Source: Bacteroidales bacterium UBA2712
Lineage (GTDB): Bacteria > Bacteroidota > Bacteroidia > Bacteroidales > Paludibacteraceae
DNA: 64,000 nucleotides
Direction: 5' to 3'
NCBI GenBank assembly: GCA_002354055.1
Contig: DEKW01000006.1
Span: forward strand, 1 to 64,000
Of the stretch, positions 19,183 to 29,072 are shown piece after piece. Both the position numbers and the translations under genes were made by a program. Within the stretch, counting starts at the first letter, position 1, and each line of letters begins with the position of its first letter. The notes below the pieces were generated by a model. That model made no database searches. It was not told the origin of the DNA and worked only from the letters and a program-made list of their open reading frames with translations.

Positions 19183-19916
19183 AGCAGTAACTTACTTAAA
19201 ACCAGGTCGAGGAACAAAATCATAATATTGCTGTTGACCACCGCGTTCGTACTTGCGCGTCCCACGTCCAGCGCGCCCCCGCGCGCAAAATAGCCATAGT
19301 AACTCGCCATACTCGTGATCACGAACGCAAACACTACACTCTTAATAATGCCGTACCATACATAGTAAGGGTTGAAGGCGTATTGTACGCCTATGAGATA
19401 GTCATGCACTGTGATAATATCCGTGAACGCACCTACCGCCCATCCGCCTACCAATCCTACGGCGGTGGAGATGATGACCAGCATCGGCATCATCGTAACA
19501 AACGCTAAAATCTTCGGTAAAATCAGGTAATTGGCGCTGTTCACGCCCATAATCTCCATCGCGTCGATTTGCTCGGTAATACGCATCGTACCAATCTCCG
19601 AGGCAATATTCGAACCTACTTTACCCGCCAGAATGAGACACAGAATCGTACTAGAGAACTCTAACAACAAGGTCTCTCTTGTCAGCAGACCGACCGTGTA
19701 GGTCGGCAACAAGGGATTTTCCGTATTTGTCTTCGCCTGAATAGTCAGGATAGCGCCGATAAAGACCGAGATAATCAATACGATTGGCAGACTTTGCAGA
19801 CCCTGTTTCTCCAACTCCCTGCTATACTGCCGCCAAAACATCCGCTGCCGGTCCGGCAGACGCAATACTTTACCCATTAGGAGGGTGTATTCGCCTATGT
19901 GTTGAAATAAACGCAT
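19179..19916 (-). CDS. mlaE: MlaE-like phospholipid transporter permease
   Basis: 245 residues from ATG 19916 (MRLFQHIGEYT); the frame extends 15 codons further but crosses the promoter. Family core: VLIISVFIGAILTIQ, GLLTRETLLLEFSSTILCLILAGKVGS, EIGTMRITEQIDAMEIMGVN, with five to six membrane helices. Permease partner of MlaF. First gene of the long leftward envelope operon. Confidence 0.94.
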   Translation of the reverse strand: MRLFQHIGEYTLLMGKVLRLPDRQRMFWRQYSRELEKQGLQSLPIVLIISVFIGAILTIQAKTNTENPLLPTYTVGLLTRETLLLEFSSTILCLILAGKVGSNIASEIGTMRITEQIDAMEIMGVNSANYLILPKILAFVTMMPMLVIISTAVGLVGGWAVGAFTDIITVHDYLIGVQYAFNPYYVWYGIIKSVVFAFVITSMASYYGYFARGGALDVGRASTNAVVNSNIMILFLDLVLSKLLL

Positions 19917-19938
19917 CGCTAAGTAATTAAAAAGCGTG

Positions 19939-19970
19939 CAAAGATACAACTTTTTTTGCACTTACGCAAA
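19939..19970 (-). promoter_or_regulatory. mlaE operon promoter
   Basis: On the minus strand: TTTG (19970-19967), 20-bp gap, TATCTTTG (19946-19939). The -33 box extends as TTTGCGTAAGTGC. Back to back with the pnp promoter. The predicted start of transcription is about 15-20 nt before the mlaE ATG. Confidence 0.85.
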
Positions 19971-20005
19971 TAAAAATTCTTTTTTTCGGTAAAAATAAAA
20001 AAAAA

Positions 20006-20037
20006 TTTGCGTATCTCAAAAAAAAGCAGTACCTTTG
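20006..20037 (+). promoter_or_regulatory. pnp promoter
   Basis: TTTG (20006-20009), 20-bp gap, TACCTTTG (20030-20037), with the extended TTTGCGTAT form and an A-tract spacer. Leader of about 60 nt before pnp. Confidence 0.87.
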
Positions 20038-20104
20038 TCCGACTTTTTATGGGTCTTATCAAATTAACCGGTCGCAAACGGCGGCCAAAAATGACGAATA
20101 AAGA

Positions 20105-22363
20105 ATGAATATTGTTACCAAAGAGATTGCTCTCCCCGATGGACGAGTAATCAAACTGGAGACAGGCAAGTTGGCTAAACAAGCTGACGGCGCTGTGATG
20201 GCGACGCTCGGCAATACGATGATTCTCGCCACTGTCTGCTCCGCCAAAGATGCGGTTCCGGGTACAGATTTTATGCCCCTGACCGTAGAGTACAAAGAGA
20301 AATTTGCGTCCGCAGGACGCTTCCCCGGCGGTTTTACTCGCCGCGAGGGCAAAGCATCGGATTATGAGATCCTGATTGCGCGTCTCATCGACCGTGCCCT
20401 TCGCCCCCTCTTCCCTTCCAACTATCATGCAGAGACGTTTGTAAACGTCACGATGTATTCGGCTGACGGCATCGACATGCCGGAGAGCATTGCCGGACTC
20501 GCTGCAGGAGCTGCGTTGGCTTGTTCGGATATTCCTTTCGAGGGTCCGGTGAGTGAAGTACGTGTAGCACGTGTAGACGGTAAGATGGTCATCAACCCGA
20601 CTTTCGAGCAATGCGAGCACGCTGATCTGGAGCTGATGGTGGCTGCTACGTATGACAACATCATGATGGTCGAGGGCGAGATGAAAGAGGTGCCGGAGTC
20701 CGTTATGCTCGAGGCAATCAAGGCTGCACATGAGGCGATCAAACCGCAATGCCTCGCTATCAACGAGATGATGAAGGCATATGGCAAGGAGACCAAACGT
20801 GAGTACTGCCACGAGGTGAACGATGATGAGTTGAAGCAGGCCGTGCATGATTACTCCTACGCACGCGCTTATGCCCAGGCTACTGCAGCCGATACGGACA
20901 AGCATCACCGAGAGGAGATGTTTAGCCAGATTCGCGAAGATTTTAAGGCTGAGAAAGCAGAATATATGGCTGCCCGCGCAGAGGCACTGGGTATCGACAT
21001 CGATGAAGTGGCTGCTCTTGTAGATCGTTACTATCACGATGTAGAGAAAGAGGCGATGCGTCGAGCGGTCCTCGATGAGGGCAAGCGTCTTGATGGCCGT
21101 AAGACCACGGAGATCCGTCCGATCTGGTGTGAGGTGGGTTACCTGCCCGGCCCTCACGGAAGTTCTATCTTCACCCGTGGTGAGACACAGTCTCTCTCGA
21201 CCGTAACTCTCGGTACCAGCCGCGATGAGAAGATCGTCGATGAGGCATTGATCCAGGGCACCGATAAGTTCCTGCTGCACTATAACTTCCCGCCGTTCTC
21301 GACGGGTGAGGCAAAAGCTCAGCGTGGTGTAGGACGTCGTGAGATTGGTCATGGTAACCTCGCTTGCCGTGCGCTCAAGAACATGATCCCGGAGGACTTC
21401 CCTTATACCGTACGTGTCGTTTCTGACATCCTCGAGTCCAACGGCTCCAGCTCGATGGCTACCGTTTGCGCAGGTACCCTCGCCCTCATGGACGCAGGTG
21501 TACCGATGAAGAAACCCGTTTCCGGTATTGCAATGGGTCTGATCTCCGAGAACCAAGGTAAGAACTACGCTATCCTCTCCGATATCCTCGGCGATGAGGA
21601 CCACCTCGGCGACATGGACTTCAAGACCACCGGTACGAAGGACGGTCTGACCGCTTGCCAGATGGATATCAAGGTAGATGGTCTCTCCTATGAAATATTA
21701 GAGAACGCGCTCGCACAGGCGCACGAGGCACGTATGTACATCCTCGGTAAGATCCTCGAATGCATGCCGGCTCCGCGTGCTGACCTCAAGCCGCACGCAC
21801 CGCGTATCACCTCTTTCTATATCCCGAAAGATATGATCGGCGCTGTTATTGGCCCGGGCGGTAAGATTATCCAAGGCATCCAGGCTGAGACCGGAGCTGT
21901 CATCTCCATCGACGAAGATGAGAAGGGCGGCAAGGTGGAGGTAGCATCCAACAACGGTGAAGCAATGGCTGCGGCTATCGCGAAGATCAAAGCAATAGTA
22001 GCTCTGCCGGAGGTTGGCGAAGAGTACGACTCGGTCGTTAAGAGCCTCATGCCGTACGGCTGTTTCGTAGAGTTCATGCCGGGTAAGGAAGGTCTGCTCC
22101 ATATCTCTGAGATCGACTGGAAGCGCTATGAGACCATGGAAGAGACCGGAATCAAAGAAGGTGACCACATCCGTATCAAACTGCTGGAGGTGGATCCGAA
22201 GACCGGTAAGTTCCGCCTCTCTGCTCGCGCCCTCAAAGAGAAACCCGAAGGCTACGTAGAGCCGGAGAAGCGTGAGCGCGCTCCGCGTGGCGATCGTGAC
22301 GGTGCACGCCTTGAGAGAGGTCCGCGCCCCGAACGTCGCGGCCCGAAACCCGAGCGGCACTAA
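20105..22363 (+). CDS. pnp: Polyribonucleotide nucleotidyltransferase (PNPase)
   Basis: 752 residues. Phosphorolytic 3'-5' exoribonuclease and core of RNA turnover. Two RNase PH domains (1-230 and about 320-550, with [20 protein letters not shown] and [17 protein letters not shown]), an alpha-helical linker, then KH ([12 protein letters not shown]) and S1 ([21 protein letters not shown]) RNA-binding domains, and a basic Arg/Pro/Glu tail ([15 protein letters not shown]). Single-gene unit with its own promoter and terminator. Confidence 0.98.
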   Translation: MNIVTKEIALPDGRVIKLETGKLAKQADGAVMATLGNTMILATVCSAKDAVPGTDFMPLTVEYKEKFASAGRFPGGFTRREGKASDYEILIARLIDRALRPLFPSNYHAETFVNVTMYSADGIDMPESIAGLAAGAALACSDIPFEGPVSEVRVARVDGKMVINPTFEQCEHADLELMVAATYDNIMMVEGEMKEVPESVMLEAIKAAHEAIKPQCLAINEMMKAYGKETKREYCHEVNDDELKQAVHDYSYARAYAQATAADTDKHHREEMFSQIREDFKAEKAEYMAARAEALGIDIDEVAALVDRYYHDVEKEAMRRAVLDEGKRLDGRKTTEIRPIWCEVGYLPGPHGSSIFTRGETQSLSTVTLGTSRDEKIVDEALIQGTDKFLLHYNFPPFSTGEAKAQRGVGRREIGHGNLACRALKNMIPEDFPYTVRVVSDILESNGSSSMATVCAGTLALMDAGVPMKKPVSGIAMGLISENQGKNYAILSDILGDEDHLGDMDFKTTGTKDGLTACQMDIKVDGLSYEILENALAQAHEARMYILGKILECMPAPRADLKPHAPRITSFYIPKDMIGAVIGPGGKIIQGIQAETGAVISIDEDEKGGKVEVASNNGEAMAAAIAKIKAIVALPEVGEEYDSVVKSLMPYGCFVEFMPGKEGLLHISEIDWKRYETMEETGIKEGDHIRIKLLEVDPKTGKFRLSARALKEKPEGYVEPEKRERAPRGDRDGARLERGPRPERRGPKPERH

Positions 22364-22369
22364 GCAAAA

Positions 22370-22396
22370 AAAGCAGCGCAATCGCGCTGCTTTTTT
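22370..22396. terminator. Shared bidirectional terminator of pnp and the TIR-FGE gene
   Basis: Perfect 10-bp stem AAAGCAGCGC (22370-22379) / GCGCTGCTTT (22384-22393), loop AATC. T-run to 22396 on the plus strand and an A-run (22365-22372) that gives the T-run on the minus strand. Confidence 0.9.
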
Positions 22397-22399
22397 ATG

Positions 22400-23809
22400 T
22401 TATTCTTCCATGACTATCCGTAAGCCAAGCGAACAATATCGCAAGTCAGGTAGATCGTCACCACGATAGGATACTCTGGCTCTATCCGGCTCTCTATTCC
22501 ATCCGCCTCCTCTACAGATTCGTTCTTCCCCTTCTTGCGGTCCTGTTGGATTAATTTGGTCTAATTCGGAGAAATCCGCTTTCCAATCTTGAACCCATTC
22601 CCACACATTTCCGCTCATATCAAACAAACCGAGTTCATTAGGTATTTTCTCCCCGGGAAGATGGGTCATACTTTCACTATTCTCATTATACCATCCTACC
22701 TCATCCAAATTGTTACTACCGCTGTACTTATAATGACCGCTACGATTACCTCCTCTTGCTGCGTACTCCCATTCTGCCTCTGTCGGCAGACGGAAGTGCC
22801 GTCCTGTTATGCGGCTTAACTGTGCCACAAACTCTTGACAGTCAGACCAATTGACACTCTCTACGGGTAACTTAGGTCCCTTAAAATAAGCAGGATTTTT
22901 ACCCATAACAGCCTCCCATTGTTCTTGTCTTATCGGATACTTACCGATATAAAAAGAAGAAAGAGTTACTTTATGAGCCGGCATCTCATCGTTGAAAGCA
23001 TCCTCTCCCTGTTCTTCTGTTCCTCCCATTATAAAAGTTCCTCCTTCAACTTTGACCATATCGTGTATCAGTTCCTGGATAGGAAGAGGCAGATCAGTAA
23101 CGTGGTCTTCCGATTTTTCAGGTGACACATCATTTGGTTTTGTTTTTTGCAAAGCGCGGAATGCTTTCAATCGTTTCTCATCCAATTTCGCGGATTGGAA
23201 CGGTATATATGTCCATCCGCACGTGGGACAATATTGCAAAATAATATCATGCATGCTTCCGCATACCGGACATTTACGCTCATTTTTGCCAATCTTTTTC
23301 CTCTTTGCATAGATCAAGTCTAAGATTCTTTTCTGTTCCGTGTATAATCTTATACCGTCTTTTTCCAAAGTGGCTATTTCTTCTTTTATTTTCTTGAAAT
23401 CAATAGTGGATTCGTCTATATGGCTCTTTACTGATTTGATAAGTTCGTTCAGCCCCGTCTCCGGGTTTTTGTAGTAATCGATAAAACTCAGTCCGCCAAG
23501 ATCAAAAAGGATAGAATCATCATATACAGCATCGTCCAGTTTCACAGGAAGAATAAATTTCTTGAGATAAACAGCAGTATTCACCTCCTTGACCGTCCAT
23601 GGAGAATTATTGGAATTCTTGGATGAGAAGAATAGAAATAACTGCGCATTTTTTATCGCATTCACGATGACCGATTTGAAAGCATCGCCACTCTCAACGC
23701 CATCTTTATCTATCCATACGGAAATGTTGTGTTGAGCCAGTGCCTTTACTATTTTATTGACTATCTCACTATCTACACGCGAATAACTTACGAATACTTC
23801 ATATTTCAT
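22400..23809 (-). CDS. TIR domain - zinc ribbon - FGE/sulfatase-modifying-fold protein
   Basis: 469 residues, no signal peptide, so cytoplasmic. Residues 1-130 are a TIR domain (FVSYSRVDSE, VWIDKDGVESGDAF, WTVKEVNTA with Glu75 at the NADase catalytic position). Residues 135-172 look coiled-coil, then a zinc ribbon CPVC...CPTC (Cys180, 183, 194, 197). Residues 250-468 are an FGE/SUMF1-type domain (GGTFIMGG, PVESVNWSDCQEF, RLPTEAEWEYAARGG, MSGNVWEWVQDW, CRGGGW). The catalytic cysteine pair of true formylglycine-generating enzymes is missing after GGGW, so this domain probably binds a ligand or partner. Likely a stress- or phage-sensing NAD-cleaving effector; could also be a signalling adaptor. 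38 bp after the TamB-like gene, no own promoter seen. Confidence 0.88.
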   Translation of the reverse strand: MKYEVFVSYSRVDSEIVNKIVKALAQHNISVWIDKDGVESGDAFKSVIVNAIKNAQLFLFFSSKNSNNSPWTVKEVNTAVYLKKFILPVKLDDAVYDDSILFDLGGLSFIDYYKNPETGLNELIKSVKSHIDESTIDFKKIKEEIATLEKDGIRLYTEQKRILDLIYAKRKKIGKNERKCPVCGSMHDIILQYCPTCGWTYIPFQSAKLDEKRLKAFRALQKTKPNDVSPEKSEDHVTDLPLPIQELIHDMVKVEGGTFIMGGTEEQGEDAFNDEMPAHKVTLSSFYIGKYPIRQEQWEAVMGKNPAYFKGPKLPVESVNWSDCQEFVAQLSRITGRHFRLPTEAEWEYAARGGNRSGHYKYSGSNNLDEVGWYNENSESMTHLPGEKIPNELGLFDMSGNVWEWVQDWKADFSELDQINPTGPQEGEERICRGGGWNREPDRARVSYRGDDLPDLRYCSLGLRIVMEE

Positions 23810-23847
23810 AGAATGCTATTTTAGAGATTCTTTATTATCTTATCGTA

Positions 23848-26800
23848 CTAGAAATCTTTCTTCCAGATGAAGCCGACACCTTGAATGGTGGAGGCTTGGC
23901 GGAGAGAATATTTATCGACGGTGTGGGTGTAGCCTTTCATACGGAGCTGACCATCCTCCGTCAGTTTGACCTCAACGTCCAGATCGCCGAAGAAAGGCTG
24001 GTTGGAGATATCGTTATACCTATATCCTACGTTACCGTTAATCACGAGTCGATCAACCGGCTGCAGTTGGAATTGCGCCTCGTATTCGGAACTGGCATTA
24101 GCCCCTTCGCCGTCCCGGCGGATAGCAACACCGAGTGTTAACATATCCGTTAGTTTGGAGAGCCAGGAGTTGATCTGGCTCGTCACGGTAGAGGAGAGCA
24201 ACGAGTAGGTGGAGTTCAGCGTCGCGTACTGGGTGTTGGACATATAATCGGGCGTGAAGAAACGGTTGAAGACCAAGAGGTAAATCACCTGCCTCATCAA
24301 CATCTCGTCGGTGTTGATCACTTGCCGTACCTGTTGCTGGATCGCCTGATCGGACAGCGGGAACTCCAGCGAGAAGGACAGGATGGGGTTATTAAGCGTT
24401 CCGGTCATGTGCAGGCAGGTCATCACGGGGATATTGCTTCGCGAGGTGGCTAATTGGTCGGCATCGCTGCCAAATAAGTCACGCAGGTTCGCCGTCACGC
24501 GGTATTTCGCTGTGACGTTCAGTTGAGGGTTGGTCGCGTCGCCCGAGAAGGCAATCGTCGATCCTTCGCCTATGGTGAACTCCTTGCGAATCATGTTTGC
24601 AATGGTGTAGGACAGGGTTCCTTGGTCGATGTCGTACGTACCTAAGAGCGACACGTCGCCGGTCTGGGTGTCGTACGCTAACTGCAACGCGCCACTACCT
24701 CGTGCCTGGATGATGTCTCCGTTCCGTTCGCCTAAGACGAGTTGGAAATTGAGCATCGGGTTGACTTCCAGATTCAGTTTTACCAGACATCGTCCGGCGC
24801 GCTTGAAGATCGTTGAGTCGATCTCATGTACCGGTGCTGCTACGTCTATATTGTCCAGATCGTTCTCCTGCGTAGTATCTACTTTGACTAACTCCGGGTG
24901 CTCCACGAAATGCACGAACGCGGACTCGTAGGCCGAGGACACATTATCGATGCTCAAGCGGAAGCGCGAGTTCTTGGAGGTCTTGGCGTCTGCGAAGACG
25001 AGGATATCATCTTCGTTACCCGTCACATCCACATGCCCCGAAGCATAAACCGTACCTTGCAGCATCTCGCCTTTCTTGTTCTTCCCAAAGACTAACGCAT
25101 CGTGGGCATCGACATGCAGGTCGAGCGTGAAATCCTTGAACTGGTCATGATAGACACCTCCGTTGACTTCCACCTTGTTGCCCTCTGCGTCCGTCAGATG
25201 GACATTGGGGAAGAGGATTGCCGTCGTATCCATGACGATGGTATCTTCTGCAATCGTATAGCGCGCGCCGGTCCAGGGCAGAGTGAGTGAAGCATTCTGC
25301 GCGGCGCAGCGAAGTAGCACATATGTCAGTCCTTTTCGTCCGCCTACTACCACGCGTCCGGTGCCGTTACCATCCAGATCGGTCAGCACGGAGGAGGTCC
25401 AGTGGTTGACGAAGGCCAGCGGTACGGAGTCCGCCATCATGTCGAGTTCCCATCGTCCGGAGCCGTTGAAGAGCGCCTTGCCGTTCAGGTCCACCACTTT
25501 GCGGTCCGGCCGATAGACATCGGCATGGAAAGCGAGGCTGTCGGTGATATGCAGATCAACCTCCGCATCGCCGAACCAGCAGTTATTCAGTCCCATCGAG
25601 TCGATATGTATCTGCGTATCGACTTTCGCTTGCTTGAGTGCCCCGGAGATACTGGCTTTGCCGGTCAAAAGACCATTGAACATAATCGTCTGCACCGGCA
25701 GCAGGAACGGCACGACGTACGATGCGTCTATCTTCTGGAGATCGACATGTAAGGTATCTTTGCTTCGTCGCGAGGCTAAACCATTTGCGCGGAGATGCTG
25801 TCCGCCGCCCTCGAAGGAGAACTGATTTACCTGTACCGACGTATCCGCGGCGCAGTAGGTCAGACGGCTCTCGCCCAAGGTGTATATGGAGTCGCGCAAA
25901 AGCAGCGTGCCCGGCATGAAATGGAGGTCAATGAGCGGCTTATGGTTGTATTTCGAGAAATGGGTGATGAACTTCAGATCACCGCCGTAGTTACCTGCCC
26001 GTTGCGCTGCTAACAATGCTTTCTGCTTTTCCGAGAAAGAGAGGTCGTCACTTAACGCACGTTGTAACTCTCGCGGTGTGAGTTTCTCCCATCCTTCGGG
26101 TAATAACTCATTCATCTGTGCCTGCTGACGAAGCGTGATCTGGGTCAGCAGGGTATCCCGGAAGGCCAGGGTAGAGACTACTGTGTGCATCTGCATCGCC
26201 TCTGCGGAGACGCTCAGTGCCAAGCCCGAACCGGCTTCCTGTGTATGCCGCAGGGTGTCGATGGTGTTCAGCGTGATGGTCAGGTCATGCACGGGGGTAT
26301 TGCCGGCGCGTACACCCGGCGCGAAGAACCGCATCGCAAAGGATGGCTCTTCGTCCGGCTCTATTCGTCCCTCGGCGCGCAGAGTAGGGTGGTCACTCAA
26401 TGTCAGCGGAGCTTTGAAGAGCCGCTGTACATCGCGCAAGCGATGACCGTCCGCCTTCATGGTGAACTCTACCGGCTGCCATTTTTTCTTCGGCGCTTCC
26501 ACAGCTGTGGGCAAGTAATGATGCATCATCGCCTGCGCAGCAGGAACGATGTCTGCATATCGGAACGAACCGTCCAATTGGGCCTTCAGGTAGTCCGTCG
26601 TCAGTGAGATAGACTTATCTCGATCTCCGTCGGCTTCGGCTAATAGAATCATCTGCTGCATCGTCACGGAGTCTCGTGCGGTAGCGAGGAAGAGCGAGTC
26701 AATGACCATATAACCGCTGATCTCATCGGGCTTGGCACCGCTCATGTCCACAGCGATGGAGAAATGCGTGCGCAGCTGGTCGCCTAACAGTTCTGATCCT

Positions 26801-28359
26801 AATGGAGCCGAGTCGAAATGTTTGCATTGCAGGTTGCAGTTGATCTCCGGGTTGACGTCATGCAGATTGACCACGCCGTCGAACGAAGCGTTCAGATGCG
26901 GGTCGTTGATCCATGCGGAACCTTTGTATCGTTTGGGCGCGTAGGTGCCGTCCAGATGGAGGTCGGCGTAGGTGTAATTGTTATACGTCAGTTTGCGCAC
27001 ATGCGCCTTCACGTCACCGCTCACTTGGCCGTCATTGATCTGACCTTTGGAGGCCACATCCAGCGTCACGGTGCCGATCTTGGAGTTGGCTAACAGGTGT
27101 CCCAGACGGAAGTTTTTCCCTTCTACGCGTGCGTCGTATTCCATGTGGTCAAAAGCGGAGTCGCTGCGCAGCGTGCCATCCGTCGTGATAGCGCCTAACG
27201 CCGTGCGGAAAGCGCCATGAAGCGTCATCTTCCGCAACTCGCCTTCCGCCAGACCTCGGTAATGGATTGTGCCTAAGCGATGTACCTCTGCCGGCAGTTT
27301 GACAGGCCGTCCGTAGAACTGCGAGAGGAAATCCTGAATCTGTGCCGCCGAGGCGCGCAGGTCTGTGAGGTTGGCGCGTAGATAGGGGTTCTCTGTCTTC
27401 GTCAGACCGATAGCGGCGATGTCGCCTTCGAGGATTGTCTGACCGTTGTAACGCATCTCCATCTGACGAACAGAGAGTGAGTCTAACTCTCCGGCTATCT
27501 CGCCCGAGAGGGCCAGGGAGCGTTTGAAGCCGTTAAATCGCGGAACGAGCATGCGGATATCCGCAGGCACTAACCGTGCGTCGATATTAAAGGGCGAAGT
27601 CAGGCTCAGATCGTTCTCCGAGACGGCGATCTCTATGCTGCTTAGTTCAAGTTTGGACTGCGGCAGCTGCGCCAGCATCGTCGGTATCTGGATCAGGCTG
27701 TCCGTCAGGATGACATGCGCCTTGAGATCCTCTACGCTGAGTTCTGGCTCCTGAATCCTGGCTCCTGAATCCTGACTTCTGACTCCTGAATTCTTCCTCA
27801 CGACCATCGCCAGATGGCTGATTTCCGCGTCTAACTTATCAGCGCTCAGCCCGTGCAAATCCATCTCAGCGTGGCTCAGCAGCGCTTCGTACTCTTCGTA
27901 CCGGAGACGGATATTGTCGAGTTGCACGTCCTTGACGGCGATGAGGCTTCGGAGCGGATCGCTCTTCTTTTTCTGATCGCTTTGGAAGGCATCGACGAGG
28001 AACTGGTAGTTCTTATCATGGATGTTGACCACTACGTCTTTGAGCCGCACGTGGCTGAATCGTATCTCGCCATGCCGCAATGCCAGCGGCGCAAACTGCC
28101 CGTTCAGTTCGCCGATATATCCCAAGGTGTCGCCTTGCTGGTCTGCTAAATAGATATCCTTGAAGGCTATTTTTGCCGGGAATCGGTACTCGACAGCTCC
28201 TACATGTGCGTCGGTGCCTAAGATTTTTGAGAGTTCTTTGGTGGCTAACTGTACGGCTGCCGTCTCCACTTCATCGCTCATCAACGCACCCACAACCATG
28301 CCGCCCACCAGAGTCAGACTGACGAGCAAAACACCCAATATGTATAGCAATTGTTTCAT
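23848..28359 (-). CDS. TamB-like translocation/assembly protein
   Basis: 1503 residues from ATG 28359 (MKQLLYILGVLL); the frame extends 60 codons upstream but that part crosses the promoter. One N-terminal membrane anchor, then about 1200 residues of repetitive beta structure in the periplasm, and a C-terminal TamB/DUF490 domain (YDIDQGTLSYTI, GTLNNPILSFSLEFP, VNGNVGYRYNDIS-like barrel-like end). The family spans the periplasm and helps insert outer-membrane proteins or carry lipids. An in-frame low-complexity segment KNSGVRSQDSGARIQEP (near residue 195) comes from a seven-base DNA tract. Confidence 0.92.
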   Translation of the reverse strand: MKQLLYILGVLLVSLTLVGGMVVGALMSDEVETAAVQLATKELSKILGTDAHVGAVEYRFPAKIAFKDIYLADQQGDTLGYIGELNGQFAPLALRHGEIRFSHVRLKDVVVNIHDKNYQFLVDAFQSDQKKKSDPLRSLIAVKDVQLDNIRLRYEEYEALLSHAEMDLHGLSADKLDAEISHLAMVVRKNSGVRSQDSGARIQEPELSVEDLKAHVILTDSLIQIPTMLAQLPQSKLELSSIEIAVSENDLSLTSPFNIDARLVPADIRMLVPRFNGFKRSLALSGEIAGELDSLSVRQMEMRYNGQTILEGDIAAIGLTKTENPYLRANLTDLRASAAQIQDFLSQFYGRPVKLPAEVHRLGTIHYRGLAEGELRKMTLHGAFRTALGAITTDGTLRSDSAFDHMEYDARVEGKNFRLGHLLANSKIGTVTLDVASKGQINDGQVSGDVKAHVRKLTYNNYTYADLHLDGTYAPKRYKGSAWINDPHLNASFDGVVNLHDVNPEINCNLQCKHFDSAPLGSELLGDQLRTHFSIAVDMSGAKPDEISGYMVIDSLFLATARDSVTMQQMILLAEADGDRDKSISLTTDYLKAQLDGSFRYADIVPAAQAMMHHYLPTAVEAPKKKWQPVEFTMKADGHRLRDVQRLFKAPLTLSDHPTLRAEGRIEPDEEPSFAMRFFAPGVRAGNTPVHDLTITLNTIDTLRHTQEAGSGLALSVSAEAMQMHTVVSTLAFRDTLLTQITLRQQAQMNELLPEGWEKLTPRELQRALSDDLSFSEKQKALLAAQRAGNYGGDLKFITHFSKYNHKPLIDLHFMPGTLLLRDSIYTLGESRLTYCAADTSVQVNQFSFEGGGQHLRANGLASRRSKDTLHVDLQKIDASYVVPFLLPVQTIMFNGLLTGKASISGALKQAKVDTQIHIDSMGLNNCWFGDAEVDLHITDSLAFHADVYRPDRKVVDLNGKALFNGSGRWELDMMADSVPLAFVNHWTSSVLTDLDGNGTGRVVVGGRKGLTYVLLRCAAQNASLTLPWTGARYTIAEDTIVMDTTAILFPNVHLTDAEGNKVEVNGGVYHDQFKDFTLDLHVDAHDALVFGKNKKGEMLQGTVYASGHVDVTGNEDDILVFADAKTSKNSRFRLSIDNVSSAYESAFVHFVEHPELVKVDTTQENDLDNIDVAAPVHEIDSTIFKRAGRCLVKLNLEVNPMLNFQLVLGERNGDIIQARGSGALQLAYDTQTGDVSLLGTYDIDQGTLSYTIANMIRKEFTIGEGSTIAFSGDATNPQLNVTAKYRVTANLRDLFGSDADQLATSRSNIPVMTCLHMTGTLNNPILSFSLEFPLSDQAIQQQVRQVINTDEMLMRQVIYLLVFNRFFTPDYMSNTQYATLNSTYSLLSSTVTSQINSWLSKLTDMLTLGVAIRRDGEGANASSEYEAQFQLQPVDRLVINGNVGYRYNDISNQPFFGDLDVEVKLTEDGQLRMKGYTHTVDKYSLRQASTIQGVGFIWKKDF
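27743..27793. repeat. Heptad tract inside the tamB-like gene
   Basis: Seven-base units CTCCTGA, ATCCTGG, CTCCTGA, ATCCTGA, CTTCTGA, CTCCTGA in succession. Read on the minus strand they encode SGVRSQDSGARIQEP. Confidence 0.85.
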
Positions 28360-28391
28360 GTACGTACGCAAGTGTGCATACAAATAGCATG

Positions 28392-28423
28392 CAAAGGTAC
28401 GAAAAATATTTCGTAACTGCAAA
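28392..28423 (-). promoter_or_regulatory. tamB-like gene promoter
   Basis: Minus strand TTTG (28423-28420), 20-bp gap, TACCTTTG (28399-28392). It decides the start at ATG 28359, because longer versions would begin upstream of the transcript. Confidence 0.85.
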
Positions 28424-28458
28424 TAAAATCGACAAAATTGCATTTTTTTGCAAAAATA

Positions 28459-28490
28459 TTTGGTCAATTCAAAAAAAAGCAGTACCTTTG
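28459..28490 (+). promoter_or_regulatory. rplS promoter and leader
   Basis: TTTG (28459-28462), 20-bp gap, TACCTTTG (28483-28490). The 110-nt leader to rplS opens with a hairpin CACGC-TTTTTT-GCGTG (28491-28506) and ends with GGATT-AGTATG-AATCC (28573-28588), so leader-based autoregulation by L19 is possible. Confidence 0.8.
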
Positions 28491-28605
28491 CACGCTTTTT
28501 TGCGTGAAAAGCATCGTAGTAAGCCTCTGGCGATTGCATTAGGTTCGTCCGAATAGTAGTATATGCTTATTAGGATTAGTATGAATCCATAAAAAAGAAA
28601 CGAGA

Positions 28606-28959
28606 ATGGATTTGATTAAAGTAGCTGAGCAAGCATTTGCCGGCGAGAAAAAAGAGTTCCCGGCATTCAAGGCCGGCGATCAGGTAACCATCGGTTATCG
28701 TATTAAAGAGGGTAACAAAGAGCGTGTTCAGGAGTTCCGCGGTGATGTGATCTGCATTCATGGTAGCGGCGACAAGAAGCGCTTCACGGTTCGCAAGATG
28801 AGCGGCAACGTTGGTGTAGAGCGTATCTTCCCGATGGACAGCCCCTTCATCGAGAGCATTACGGTGAACAAGTACGGTAAAGTACGTCGTTCGAAACTGT
28901 ATTACCTCCGCGAGCGTACGGGTAAGAAAGCCCGCATTCAAGAGCGCCGCGTTAAGTGA
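28606..28959 (+). CDS. rplS: 50S ribosomal protein L19
   Basis: 117 residues. Ribosomal L19, at the 30S-50S interface. Diagnostic stretches: FKAGDQVTIGYRIKEGNKER, QEFRGDVI, RKMSGNVGVERIFPM, SPFIESITV, RRSKLYYLRERTGKKARI. Standard length; own promoter and terminator. Confidence 0.98.
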   Translation: MDLIKVAEQAFAGEKKEFPAFKAGDQVTIGYRIKEGNKERVQEFRGDVICIHGSGDKKRFTVRKMSGNVGVERIFPMDSPFIESITVNKYGKVRRSKLYYLRERTGKKARIQERRVK

Positions 28960-29027
28960 GCTTAGACTAAGACTCGCGCGACTCGCGGCATAGCCGCTCA
29001 ATGGCGCTACGTCTTGTCCTACGCTTT

Positions 29028-29066
29028 AAATCCAAGTGCACTACGTTAGCGCTTGGATTTATTTTT
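29028..29066 (+). terminator. rplS terminator
   Basis: Stem AAATCCAAGTGC (29028-29039) / GCGCTTGGATTT (29049-29060), one G-T pair, then ATTTTT. It ends only six bases before the uvrB ATG. Confidence 0.85.
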
Positions 29067-29072
29067 AGAAGT

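Noticed and set aside
19919..21604. 561-codon open frame on the minus strand opposite pnp
   Set aside because: It lies wholly against a certain PNPase gene, crosses its promoter, and the product has no recognisable pattern.
22400..23809. Diversity-generating retroelement target (C-type-lectin/FGE fold)
   Set aside because: No reverse transcriptase, template repeat or A-rich variable region is nearby.
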